A stretch of DNA of 64,000 nt from Acanthosoma haemorrhoidale. Its lineage: Eukaryota; Arthropoda; Insecta; Hemiptera; Acanthosomatidae. Of the stretch, positions 54,339 through 64,000 are shown piece after piece (positions within the stretch are counted from its first letter, which is position 1; each line of letters opens with the position of its first letter). The DNA lies in NCBI GenBank assembly GCA_930367205.1, contig OV884014.1, forward strand, positions 117,869,768 to 117,933,767, in the 5' to 3' direction. Both the position numbers and the translations under genes were made by a program. The notes beneath the pieces were generated by a model. The model searched no databases, had not been told where the DNA came from, and worked only from the letters and a program-made list of their open reading frames with translations.

Positions 54339-56934
54339 ATCATACGATCGTATGATCAAAGTTACGAGTGAATATGACATCAAATGATGTCAAATATGAT
54401 AGTGTGCCGTATCATTTGCACTTATTGTATCACGTGATACAATCGTATGATTGAAGTTACAGTGAATATACTATTAAATAATGTCGATTATGACAGTGTA
54501 CTGTATCATTGACACTCATTGTATCACGTGATACGATCGTATGATTGAAGTCATGAATGAATATAACATCAAAAGATGTCGATTATGATAGTGTGCCGCA
54601 TCATTAGCACACATTGTATCACATGATACGATTGTATGATTGAAGTTACGAGTGAATATAACATCAAATGATTTCGAATATGATAATGAACCGCATCATT
54701 GGCAATCATTATATCACGTGATACCATCATATGATTGAAGTCACGAGTGAATATAACATCAAATGATGTTGGATATGATTGTATAATGTATCATTAGCAC
54801 TCATTGTTTCACGTGATAAGATCGTATGATTAAAGTTACAGGTGAATATAATATCAATTGATGTCGTATATGATAGCGCACCATATCATTAGCACTTATT
54901 GTATCATGTGATATGATCGTATGATTGAAGTCACGAGTGAATATAACATCAAATAATGCTAAATATGATTGTTTAGTGTAGCATTGACACTCATTGTATC
55001 ACGAGATACGATCGTATGATTAAAGTCACGAGTGAATATACTATAAAATGATGTCGATTATGATAGTGTACCACATCATTGGCACTCATTGTTTCACGTG
55101 ATACGATCGTATGATTAAAGTTACAGGTGAATATAACATCAAATGATGTCGATTATGATAGTGTACCGCATCATTGGCACTCATTATATCACGTGATACG
55201 ATCGTATGATTAAAGTTACAGGTGAATATAACATCAAATGATGTCGATTATGATAGTGTACTGCATCATTGGCACTCATTATATCACTTGATACGATCGT
55301 ATGATTGAGGTCACGAGTGAATATATCATCAAATGATGTTGAATATGATAGTGTTGCGTATCAAAAGCACTCATTGTATCACGTGATACGATCGTATGAT
55401 GAAAGTTACGAGTGAATATAACATCAAATGATGTCGAATAGGATTGTATAGTATATCATTAGCACTTATTGTTTCACGTGATACGATCGTATGATTAAAG
55501 TTACGATTGGAGATACTAATAAATGATGTTGAATATAATAGTGCACCATATCATTAGCACTTATTGTATCATGTGATGCGATCGTATGATTAAAGTTACA
55601 AGTGAATATAACATCAAATGATGTCGATTATAATAGTGTACCACGTAATTGGCACTCATTATATCACGTGATACGATCGTATGATTGAAGTCACGAGTGA
55701 ATATAATATCAAATGATGTCAATTATGATAGTGTTGCGTATCATTAGCACTTATTGTTTCACGTGATACGATCGTATGATTAAAGTTACGATTGGAGATA
55801 CTAATAAATGATGTTGAATATAATAGTGCACCATATCATTAGCACTTATTGTATCATGTGATGCGATCGTATGATTAAAGTTACAAGTGAATATAACATC
55901 AAATGATGTCGATTATAATAGTGTACCGCATCATTGGCACTCATTATATCACGTGATACTATCGTATGATTGAAGTCACGAGTGAATATAACATCAAATA
56001 ATGCTAAATATGATTGTATAGTGTAGCATTGACACTCATTGTATCACGAGATACGATCGTATGATTAAAGTCACGAGTGAATATAACATCAAATGATGTT
56101 GAATATGATTGTATAATGTATCATTAGCACTCATAGTTTCACGTGATACGATCGTATAATGAAAGTTACGAGTGAATATAACATCAAATGATGTCGATTA
56201 TAATAGTGTACCGCATCATTGGCACTCATTATATCACGTGATACTATCGTATGATTGAAGTCACGAGTGAATATAACATCAAATAATGCTAAATATGATT
56301 GTATAGTGTAGCATTGACACTCATTGTATCACGAGATACGATCGTATGATTAAAGTCACGAGTGAATATAACATCAAATGATGTTGAATATGATTGTATA
56401 ATGTATCATTAGCACTCATAGTTTCACGTGATACGATCGTATAATGAAAGTTACGAGTGAATATAACATCAAATGATGTCGATTATAATAGTGTACCGCA
56501 TCATTGGCACTCATTATATCACGTGATACTATCGTATGATTGAAGTCACGAGTGAATATAACATCAAATAATGCTAAATATGATTGTAAAGTGTAGCATT
56601 GACACTCATTGCATCACGAGATACGATCGTATGATTGAAGTCACGAGTGAATATAACATCAAATAATGCTAAATATGATTGTATAGTGTAGCATTGACAC
56701 TCATTGTATCACGAGATACGATCGTATGATTAAAGTCACGAGTGAATATAACATCAAATGATGTTGAATATGATTGTATAATGTATCATTAGCACTCATT
56801 GTTTCACGTGATACGATCGTATGATTAAAGTTACGAGTGAATATACTATTAAATGATGTCGATTATGATAGTGTACCGCATCATAGTCACTATTTGTATC
56901 ACGTGATACGATCGTATGATCAAAGCTACGAGTT
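54339..56934. repeat. Satellite A block 12
   Basis: The length is 2596 bp, which is block 11 plus exactly 285 bp (three monomers). The extra piece is a tandem doubling near 55971-56540. Otherwise the order of variants follows block 11, with GTGATATGATCG (54909) in place of GTGATGTGATCG. Confidence 0.96.
55971..56540. repeat. 285-bp (3-monomer) tandem doubling inside the third composite unit
   Basis: Three monomers beginning at TGAAGTCACGAG (55971) are repeated from 56256, and TGAAGTCACGAG starts again at 56541. They carry the TGCTAAATATG/CACGAG variant, the GCACTCATAGTTTCACG variant and the CGTATAATGAAAG variant in the same order. The doubling is absent from the two neighbouring composite units, so it came after they formed. 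Confidence 0.88.
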
Positions 56935-58228
56935 AACATAATAGGGCAGGAATTATTGTACCAGCTATGAAATACGCATTTTTGTAAAATTCTACTTTTT
57001 GACGATATTTTTCTTGTTTTGGTATGAGGAAATCATAATTGTTCAGGAGCTAACGTACCAGCTATAAAATACTCTTATATGTAAAAATTTAACTTTTTGA
57101 TGACATTTTCCTTGTTTTGGTATCAGGAGAACATAATGGGGCAGGAGCTAACGTACTAGCTATGAAATACCCATTTTTTAAAAATTTGACTTTTTGACGA
57201 TATTTTCCTTGTTTTCGTATCAGGAGAACATAATAGGGCAGGAGCTGACGTACTAGCTATGAAATACGCATTTTTTAAAAATTCGACTTTTTGACGATAT
57301 TTTCCTGGTTTTCGTATCACGAGAACATAATAGGGCAGGAGCTAACGTACCAGCTATGAAATACCCATTTTTTAAAAATTCGACTTTTTGACGATATTTT
57401 CCTGGTTTTCGTATCAGGAGAACATAATAGGGCAGGAGCTAACGTACCAGCTATGAAATACCCATTTTTTAAAAATTCGACTTTTTGACGATATTTTCCT
57501 GGTTTTCGTATCAGGAGAACATAATAGGGCAGGAGCTAACGTACCAGCTATGAAATACGCAATTTTTGTAAAAATTTGAGTTTTCGACGATATTTTCCTT
57601 GTTTTGGTATCAGGAGAACATAATGGGGCAGGAGCTAACGTACTAGCTATGAAATACGCATTTTCGAAAAATTCGACTTTTTGACGATATTTTCCTTGCT
57701 TTCGTATCAGGAGAACATAAAAGAGCAGGAGCTAACGTTCCAGCTATGAAATACCCATTTTTTAAAAATTCGACTTTTTGACGATATTTTCCTTGTTTTC
57801 GTATCACGAGAACATAATGGGGAAGAGCTAACGTACCAGCTATGAGATACCCATTTTTTTAAAATTTGACTTTTTGACGATATTTTCCTGGTTTTCATAT
57901 CAGGAGAACATAATGGGGCAGGAGCTAACGTACTAGCTATGAAATACGCATTTTTGAAAAATTCAACTTTTTGACGATATTTTTCTCCTTTTCGTATCAG
58001 GAGAACATTATAGGGCAGGAGCTAACGTACCAGCTATGAAATACGCATTTTTGTAAAAATTTGACTTTTGGACGATATTATCTTTGTTTTGGTATCAGGA
58101 GAACATAATGGGACAGGAGCTAACGTACTAGCTCTAAATACGCATTTTTGTAAAAATTCGACTTTTTGACGTCATTTTTCTTGTTTTGGTATCAGGAGAA
58201 CATAATGGGGCAGGTGCTAACGTACAAG
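56935..58228. repeat. Satellite B array 12 (about 13.3 units)
   Basis: This is the duplicate of arrays 10 and 11. The right end differs: TTTTGGTATCAGGAGAAC, GGGGCAGGTGCTAACG, then ACAAGATCATACG. Here the GGGGCAGGTGC head survives and the last unit's GGGGCAAGAGC head is lost, the reverse of arrays 10 and 11. A TATCACGAGAACATAATAGG variant near 57316 is a private change. Confidence 0.95.
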
Positions 58229-61200
58229 ATCATACGATCGTATGATCAAAGTTACGAGTGAATATGACATCAAATGATGTCAAATATGATAGTGTGCCGT
58301 ATCATTTGCACTTATTGTATCACGTGATACAATCGTATGATTGAAGTTACAGTGAATATACTATTAAATAATGTCGATTATGACAGTGTACTGTATCATT
58401 GGCACTCATTGTATCACGTGATACGATCGTATGATTGAAGTCATGAATGAATATAACATCAAAAGATGTCGATTATGATAGTGTGCCGCATCATTAGCAC
58501 ACATTGTATCACGTGATACGATCGTATGATTGAAGTTACGAGTGAATATAACATCAAATGATTTCGAATATGATAATGAACCGCATCATTGGCAATCATT
58601 ATATCACGTGATACCATCATATGATTGAAGTCACGAGTGAATATAACATCAAATGATGTTGGATATGATTGTATAATGTATCATTAGCACTCATTGTTTC
58701 ACGTGATAAGATCGTATGATTAAAGTTACAGGTGAATATAATATCAATTGATGTCGTATATGATAGCGCACCATATCATTAGCACTTATTGTATCATGTG
58801 ATATGATCGTATGATTGAAGTCACGAGTGAATATAACATCAAATAATGCTAAATATGATTGTTTAGTGTAGCATTGACACTCATTGTATCACGAGATACG
58901 ATCGTATGATTAAAGTCACGAGTGAATATACTATAAAATGATGTCGATTATGATAGTGTACCACATCATTGGCACTCATTGTTTCACGTGATACGATCGT
59001 ATGATTAAAGTTACAGGTGAATATAACATCAAATGATGTCGATTATGATAGTGTACCGCATCATTGGCACTCATTATATCACGTGATACGATCGTATGAT
59101 TAAAGTTACAGGTGAATATAACATCAAATGATGTCGATTATGATAGTGTACTGCATCATTGGCACTCATTATATCACTTGATACGATCGTATGATTGAGG
59201 TCACGAGTGAATATATCATCAAATGATGTTGAATATGATAGTGTTGCGTATCAAAAGCACTCATTGTATCACGTGATACGATCGTATGATGAAAGTTACG
59301 AGTGAATATAACATCAAATGATGTCGAATAGGATTGTATAGTATATCATTAGCACTTATTGTTTCACGTGATACGATCGTATGATTAAAGTTACGATTGG
59401 AGATACTAATAAATGATGTTGAATATAATAGTGCACCATATCATTAGCACTTATTGTATCATGTGATGCGATCGTATGATTAAAGTTACAAGTGAATATA
59501 ACATCAAATGATGTCGATTATAATAGTGTACCACATCATTGGCACTCATTATATCACGTGATACGATCGTATGATTGAAGTCACGAGTGAATATAATATC
59601 AAATGATGTCAATTATGATAGTGTTGCGTATCATAAGCACTCATTGTTTCACGTGATACGATCATATGATTAAAGTTACGATTGGAGATACTAATAAATG
59701 ATGTTGAATATAATAGTGCACCATATCATTAGCACTTATTGTATCATGTGATGCGATCGTATGATTAAAGTTACAAGTGAATATAACATCAAATGATGTC
59801 GATTATAATAGTGTACCGCATCATTGGCACTCATTATATCACGTGATACTATCGTATGATTGAAGTCACGAGTGAATATAACATCAAATAATGCTAAATA
59901 TGATTGTATAGTGTAGCATTGACACTCATTGTATTACGAGATACGATCGTATGATTGAAGTCACGAGTGAATATAACATCAAATGATGTTGAATATGATT
60001 GTATAATGTATCATTAGCACTCATTGTTTCACGTGATACGATTGTATGATTAAAGTTACAGGTGAATATAACATCAAATGATGTCGATTATGATAGTGTA
60101 CCGCATCATTGGCACTCATTATATCACGTGATACTATCGTATGATTGAAGTCACGAGTGAATATAACATCAAATGATGCTAAATATGATTGTATAGTGTA
60201 TCATTAGCACTCATGTTTTCACGTGATACGATCGTATGATTAAAGTTACGAGTAAATATAACATCAAATGATGTCGAATATAATAGTGTACCGCATCATT
60301 GGCACTCATTATATCACGTGATACTATCGTATGATTGAAGTCACGAGTGAATATAACATCAAATAATGCTAAATATGATTGTATAGTGTGGCATTGACAC
60401 TCATTGTATTACGAGATACGATCGTATGATTGAAGTCACGAGTGAATATAACATCAAATGATGTTGAATATGATTGTATAATGTATCATTAGCACTCATT
60501 GTTTCACGTGATACGATTGTATGATTAAAGTTACAGGTGAATATAACATCAAATGGTGTCGATTATGATAGTGTACTGCATCATTGGCACTCATTATATC
60601 ACTTGATACGATCGTATGATTGAAGTCACGAGTGAATATATCATCAAATGATGTTGAATATGATTGTGTTGCGTATCATAAGCACTCATTGTATCACGTG
60701 ATACGATCGTATGATGAAAGTTACGAGTGAATATAACATCAAATGATGTCGAATAGGATTGTATAGTATATCATTAGCACTTATTGTTTCACGTGATACG
60801 ATCGTATGATTAAAGTCACGAGTGAATATAACATCAAATGATGTCGATTATGATAGTGTACTGCATCATTGGCACTCATTATATCACTTGATACGATCGT
60901 ATGATTGAAGTCACGAGTGAATATATCATCAAATGATGTTGAATATGATAGTGTTGCGTATCATAAGCACTCATTGTATCACGTGATACGATCGTATGAT
61001 GAAAGTTACGAGTGAATATAACATCAAATGATGTCGAATAGGATTGTATAGTATATCATTAGCACTTATTGTTTCACGTGATACGATCGTATGATTAAAG
61101 TTACAGTTGGAGATACTAATAAATGATGTTGAATATAATAGTGCGCCATATCATTAGCACTTATTGTATCATGTGATGCGATCGTATGATTAAAGTTACA

Positions 61201-62343
61201 AGTGAATATAACATCAAATGATGTCGATTATAATAGTGTACCACATCATTGGCACTCATTATATCACGTGATACGATCGTATGATTGAAGTCACGAGTGA
61301 ATATAATATCAAATGATGTCAATTATGATAGTGTTGCGTATCATTAGCACTCATTGTTTCACGTGATACGATCGTATGATTAAAGTTACGATTGGAGATA
61401 CTAATAAATGATGTTGAATATAATAGTGCACCATATCATTAGCACTTATTGTATCATGTGATGCGATCGTATGATTAAAGTTACAAGTGAATATAACATC
61501 AAATGATGTCGATTATAATAGTGTACCGCATCATTGGCACTCATTATATCACGTGATACTATCGTATGATTGAAGTCACGAGTGAATATAACATCAAATA
61601 ATGCTAAATATGATTGTATAGTGTAGCATTGACACTCATTGTATCACGAGATACGATCGTATGATTAAAGTCACGAGTGAATATAACATCAAATGATGTT
61701 GAATATGATTGTATAATGTATCATTAGCACTCATAGTTTCACGTGATACGATCGTATGATTAAAGTTACGAGTGAATATACTATAAAATGATGTCGATTA
61801 TAATAGTGTACCAGATCATTGGCACTCATTATATCACGTGATACGATCGTATAATGAAAGTTACGAGTGAATATAACATCAAATAATGTCGATTATAATA
61901 GTGTACCGCATCATTGGCACTCATTATATCACGTGATACTATCGTATGATTGAAGTCACGAGTGAATATAACATCAAATAATGCTAAATATGATTGTAAA
62001 GTGTAGCATTGACACTCATTGTATCACGAGATACGATCGTAGGATTGAATCACGAGTGAATATAACATCAAATAATGCTAAATATGATTGTATAGTGTAG
62101 CATTGACACTCATTGTATCACGAGATACGATCGTATGATTAAAGTCACGAGTGAATATAACATCAAATGATGTTGAATATGATTGTATAATGTATCATTA
62201 GCACTCATTGTTTCACGTGATACGATCGTATGATTAAAGTTACGAGTGAATATACTATTAAATGATGTCGATTATGATAGTGTACCGCATCATAGTCACT
62301 ATTTGTATCACGTGATACGATCGTATGATCAAAGCTACGAGTT
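58229..62343. repeat. Satellite A block 13
   Basis: The length is 4115 bp, or about 43.3 monomers. It starts like blocks 11 and 12, leaves the composite unit near 59640, continues with about 1.1 kb that matches block 10, and returns to the composite order near 60830. In the GCACACATTG monomer (58497) the following core is CACGTGATACGATCG where the other copies have CACATGATACGATTG. A private change occurs near 62041 (GTAGGATTGAATCACG, 1 bp short). Confidence 0.95.
60526..61095. repeat. 285-bp (3-monomer) tandem doubling at the re-entry point in A block 13
   Basis: The monomers with GTGTACTGCATC, CACTTGATACG, GTTGCGTATCATAAGC and GTCGAATAGG occur at about 60526-60810 and again at 60811-61095. 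The second copy begins with TAAAGTCACGAG where the first has TAAAGTTACAGG. The position coincides with the return to the composite-unit order, so this may be the footprint of the same exchange. Confidence 0.8.
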
Positions 62344-63639
62344 AACATAATAGGGCAGGAATTATTGTACCAGCTATGAAATACGCATTTTTGTAAAATT
62401 CTACTTTTTGACGATATTTTTCTTGTTTTGGTATGAGGAAATCATAATTGTTCAGGAGCTAACGTACCAGCTATAAAATACTCTTATATGTAAAAATTTA
62501 ACTTTTTGATGACATTTTCCTTGTTTTGGTATCAGGAGAACATAATAAGGCAGGAGCTAACGTACTAGCTATGAAATACCCATTTTTTAAAAATTTGACT
62601 TTTTGACGATATTTTCCTTGTTTTCGTATCAGGAGAACATAATAGGGCAGGAGCTGACGTACTAGCTATGAAATACGCATTTTTTAAAAATTCGACTTTT
62701 TGACGATATTTTCCTGGTTTTCGTATCAGGAGAACATAATAGGGCAGGAGCTAACGTACCAGCTATGAAATACCCATTTTTTAAAAATTCGACTTTTTGA
62801 CGATATTTTCCTGGTTTTCGTATCAGGAGAACATAATAGGGCAGGAGCTAACGTACCAGCTATGAAATACGCAATTTTTGTAAAAATTTGAGTTTTCGAC
62901 GATATTTTCCTTGTTTTGGTATCAGGAGAACATAATGGGGCAGGAGCTAACGTACTAGCTATGAAATACGCATTTTCGAAAAATTCGACTTTTTGACGAT
63001 ATTTTCCTTGATTTCGTATCAGGAGAACATAAAAGAGCAGGAGCTAACGTTCCAGCTTTGAAATACCCATTTTTTAAAAATTCGACTTTTTGACGATATT
63101 TTCCTTGTTTTCGTATCACGAGAACATAATGGGGAAGGAGCTAACGTACCAGCTATGAGATACCCATTTTTTTAAAATTTGACTTTTTGACGATATTTTC
63201 CTGGTTTTCATATCAGGAGAACATAATGGGGCAGGAGCTAACGTACTAGCTATGAAATACGCATTTTTGAAAAATTCAACTTTTTGACGATATTTTTCTC
63301 CTTTTCGTATCAGGAGAACATAATAGGGCAGGAGCTAACGTACCAGCTATGAAATACGCATTTTTGTAAAAATTTGACTTTTGGACGATATTATCTTTGT
63401 TTTGGTATCAGGAGAACATAATGGGACAGGAGCTAACGTACTAGCTCTAAATACGCATTTTTGTAAAAATTCGACTTTTTGACGTCATTTTTCTTGTTTC
63501 GGTATTAGGAGAACATAATGGGGCAGGTGCTAACGTACAAGCTATGAAATACGCATTTTTGTAAAAATTCAACTTTTTTAAAATGTTTTCTTTGTTTTGG
63601 TATCAGGAGAACATAAAGGGGCAAGAGCTAACGTACAAG
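62344..63639. repeat. Satellite B array 13 (about 13.4 units)
   Basis: The length is 1296 bp. It is close to arrays 9-12 but distinct. The third unit begins ATAAGGCAGG. The CACGAGAAC unit reads ATGGGGAAGGAGC, between array 9 (GGGGCAGGAGC) and arrays 10-12 (GGGGAAGAGC). The GGGGCAGGTGC penultimate unit is present (63521) and the terminal unit has the full CATAAAGGGGCAAGAGC form. GTTTCGGTATTAGG (near 63497) is a private change. Confidence 0.96.
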
Positions 63640-64000
63640 ATCATACGATCGTATGATCAAAGTTACGAGTGAATATGACATCAAATGATGTCAAATATGA
63701 TAGTGTGCCGTATCATTTGCACTTATTGTATCACGTGATACGATCGTATGATTAAAGTTACAGTTGGAGATACTAATAAATGATGTTGAATATAATAGTG
63801 CGCCATATCATTAGCACTTATTGTATCATGTGATGCGATCGTATGATTAAAGTTACAAGTGAATATAACATCAAATGATGTCGATTATAATAGTGTACCA
63901 CATCATTGGCACTCATTATATCACGTGATACGATCGTATGATTGAAGTCACGAGTGAATATAATATCAAATGATGTCAATTATGATAGTGTTGCGTATCA
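63640..64000. repeat. Satellite A block 14 (right end outside window)
   Basis: The 361 bp visible are about 3.8 monomers. The first monomer has the GATCAAAG and CATTTGCACTTATTG marks of other right flanks. The next is already the GTTACAGTTGGAGA monomer of the new 2657-bp unit; the TTACAGTGAA monomer and the signature run are missing. Confidence 0.95.

Larger units (their letters stand above)
48001..59100. repeat. Three tandem composite higher-order units (3605, 3605 and 3890 bp)
   Basis: Units 48001-51605, 51606-55210 and 55211-59100 share the same A monomer order and each carries a 1294-bp B array (10, 11, 12). The third is 285 bp longer because three A monomers are doubled. A fourth copy starts at 59101 but stops matching near 59640. 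Small private marks, such as CCACGTCATTGG (48431 and 52026) against CCACGTAATTGG (55642), and the shared GCGTATCAAAAGC (51754, 55359, 59249), allow the copies to be ordered. Confidence 0.88.
47105..60765. repeat. Dispersed duplicate pair 47105-48240 and 59630-60765
   Basis: About 1.1 kb match at an offset of 12525 bp. Diagnostic marks are GATACGATCATATGATT (about 47131 and 59656), GTATTACGAG, CATGTTTTCACG and the GTGTGGCATTG variant (47861 and 60386). The two copies border the three tandem composite units at their left and right sides, so the later copy looks like an insertion into the fourth, incomplete unit. Confidence 0.8.
61086..64000. repeat. 2657-bp composite higher-order unit and the start of its next copy
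   Basis: The monomer with GTTACAGTTGGAGATAC and TAGTGCGCCATATC occurs only at 61101-61150 and 63758-63807. From there the two regions match to the end of the window (61343 against 64000). The unit is therefore about 61086-63742, including B array 13, and the next copy is cut by the window edge. The join lies in the A monomer just after array 13, near 63740. Confidence 0.85.

Noticed and set aside
57707..57898. Same 63-codon frame in B array 12
   Set aside because: It was carried along by the 3890-bp tandem duplication. There is no independent evidence of coding.
1..64000. tRNA, rRNA, telomere repeats and retroelement fragments
   Set aside because: I looked for these on both strands by eye and saw nothing that departs from A or B satellite sequence.

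Overview
The whole window is satellite DNA. I find no credible protein-coding gene, RNA gene, transposon or CRISPR array in 64 kb. The scale of the arrays, the higher-order duplications and the absence of genes point to a eukaryotic chromosome, most likely a centromeric, pericentromeric, subtelomeric or other heterochromatic block. I do not recognise either satellite family, and the sequence does not let me choose between plant and animal.

Two unrelated satellites are interleaved, both head-to-tail and both in one orientation throughout. Family A has a 95-bp monomer of about 36% G+C. It is built from short dyads, including a 14-bp palindrome centred on CACGTG that overlaps a 12-bp palindrome centred on CGATCG. 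Family A fills about 51.4 kb, or roughly 540 monomers, in 14 blocks. Family B has a monomer of about 97 bp, also near 36% G+C, with A/T tracts and the motif GGGGCAGGAGCTAACGTAC. It fills about 12.6 kb, or roughly 130 units, in 13 arrays of 5 to 13 units.

Layout: the B arrays lie at 3025-3542, 6709-7518, 9830-10639, 11906-12715, 15501-16205, 23836-25132, 35709-36322, 37114-37727, 44979-46177, 49440-50733, 53045-54338, 56935-58228 and 62344-63639. Everything else is A. All B arrays start and stop at the same point of the B monomer. All complete A blocks are a whole number of 95-bp monomers plus about 31 bp. Both A-B junctions carry the variant GATCAAAG, which I saw nowhere else. Together these facts suggest that B entered A once, with a duplication of about 31 bp of A, and that the composite then spread by repeated segmental duplication.

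On top of the monomers there are nested higher-order repeats. Examples are tandem units of 285, 380, 1330, 1425, 1709, 2090, 3121, 3595 and 3605-3890 bp, most of them whole multiples of 95 bp or composites that carry one B array. The youngest-looking series is three adjacent 3.6-3.9 kb units at 48001-59100. The last 260 bp begin a further copy of a 2657-bp unit that runs out of the window. Coordinates of duplication ends are approximate, because homology hides the exact breakpoint.
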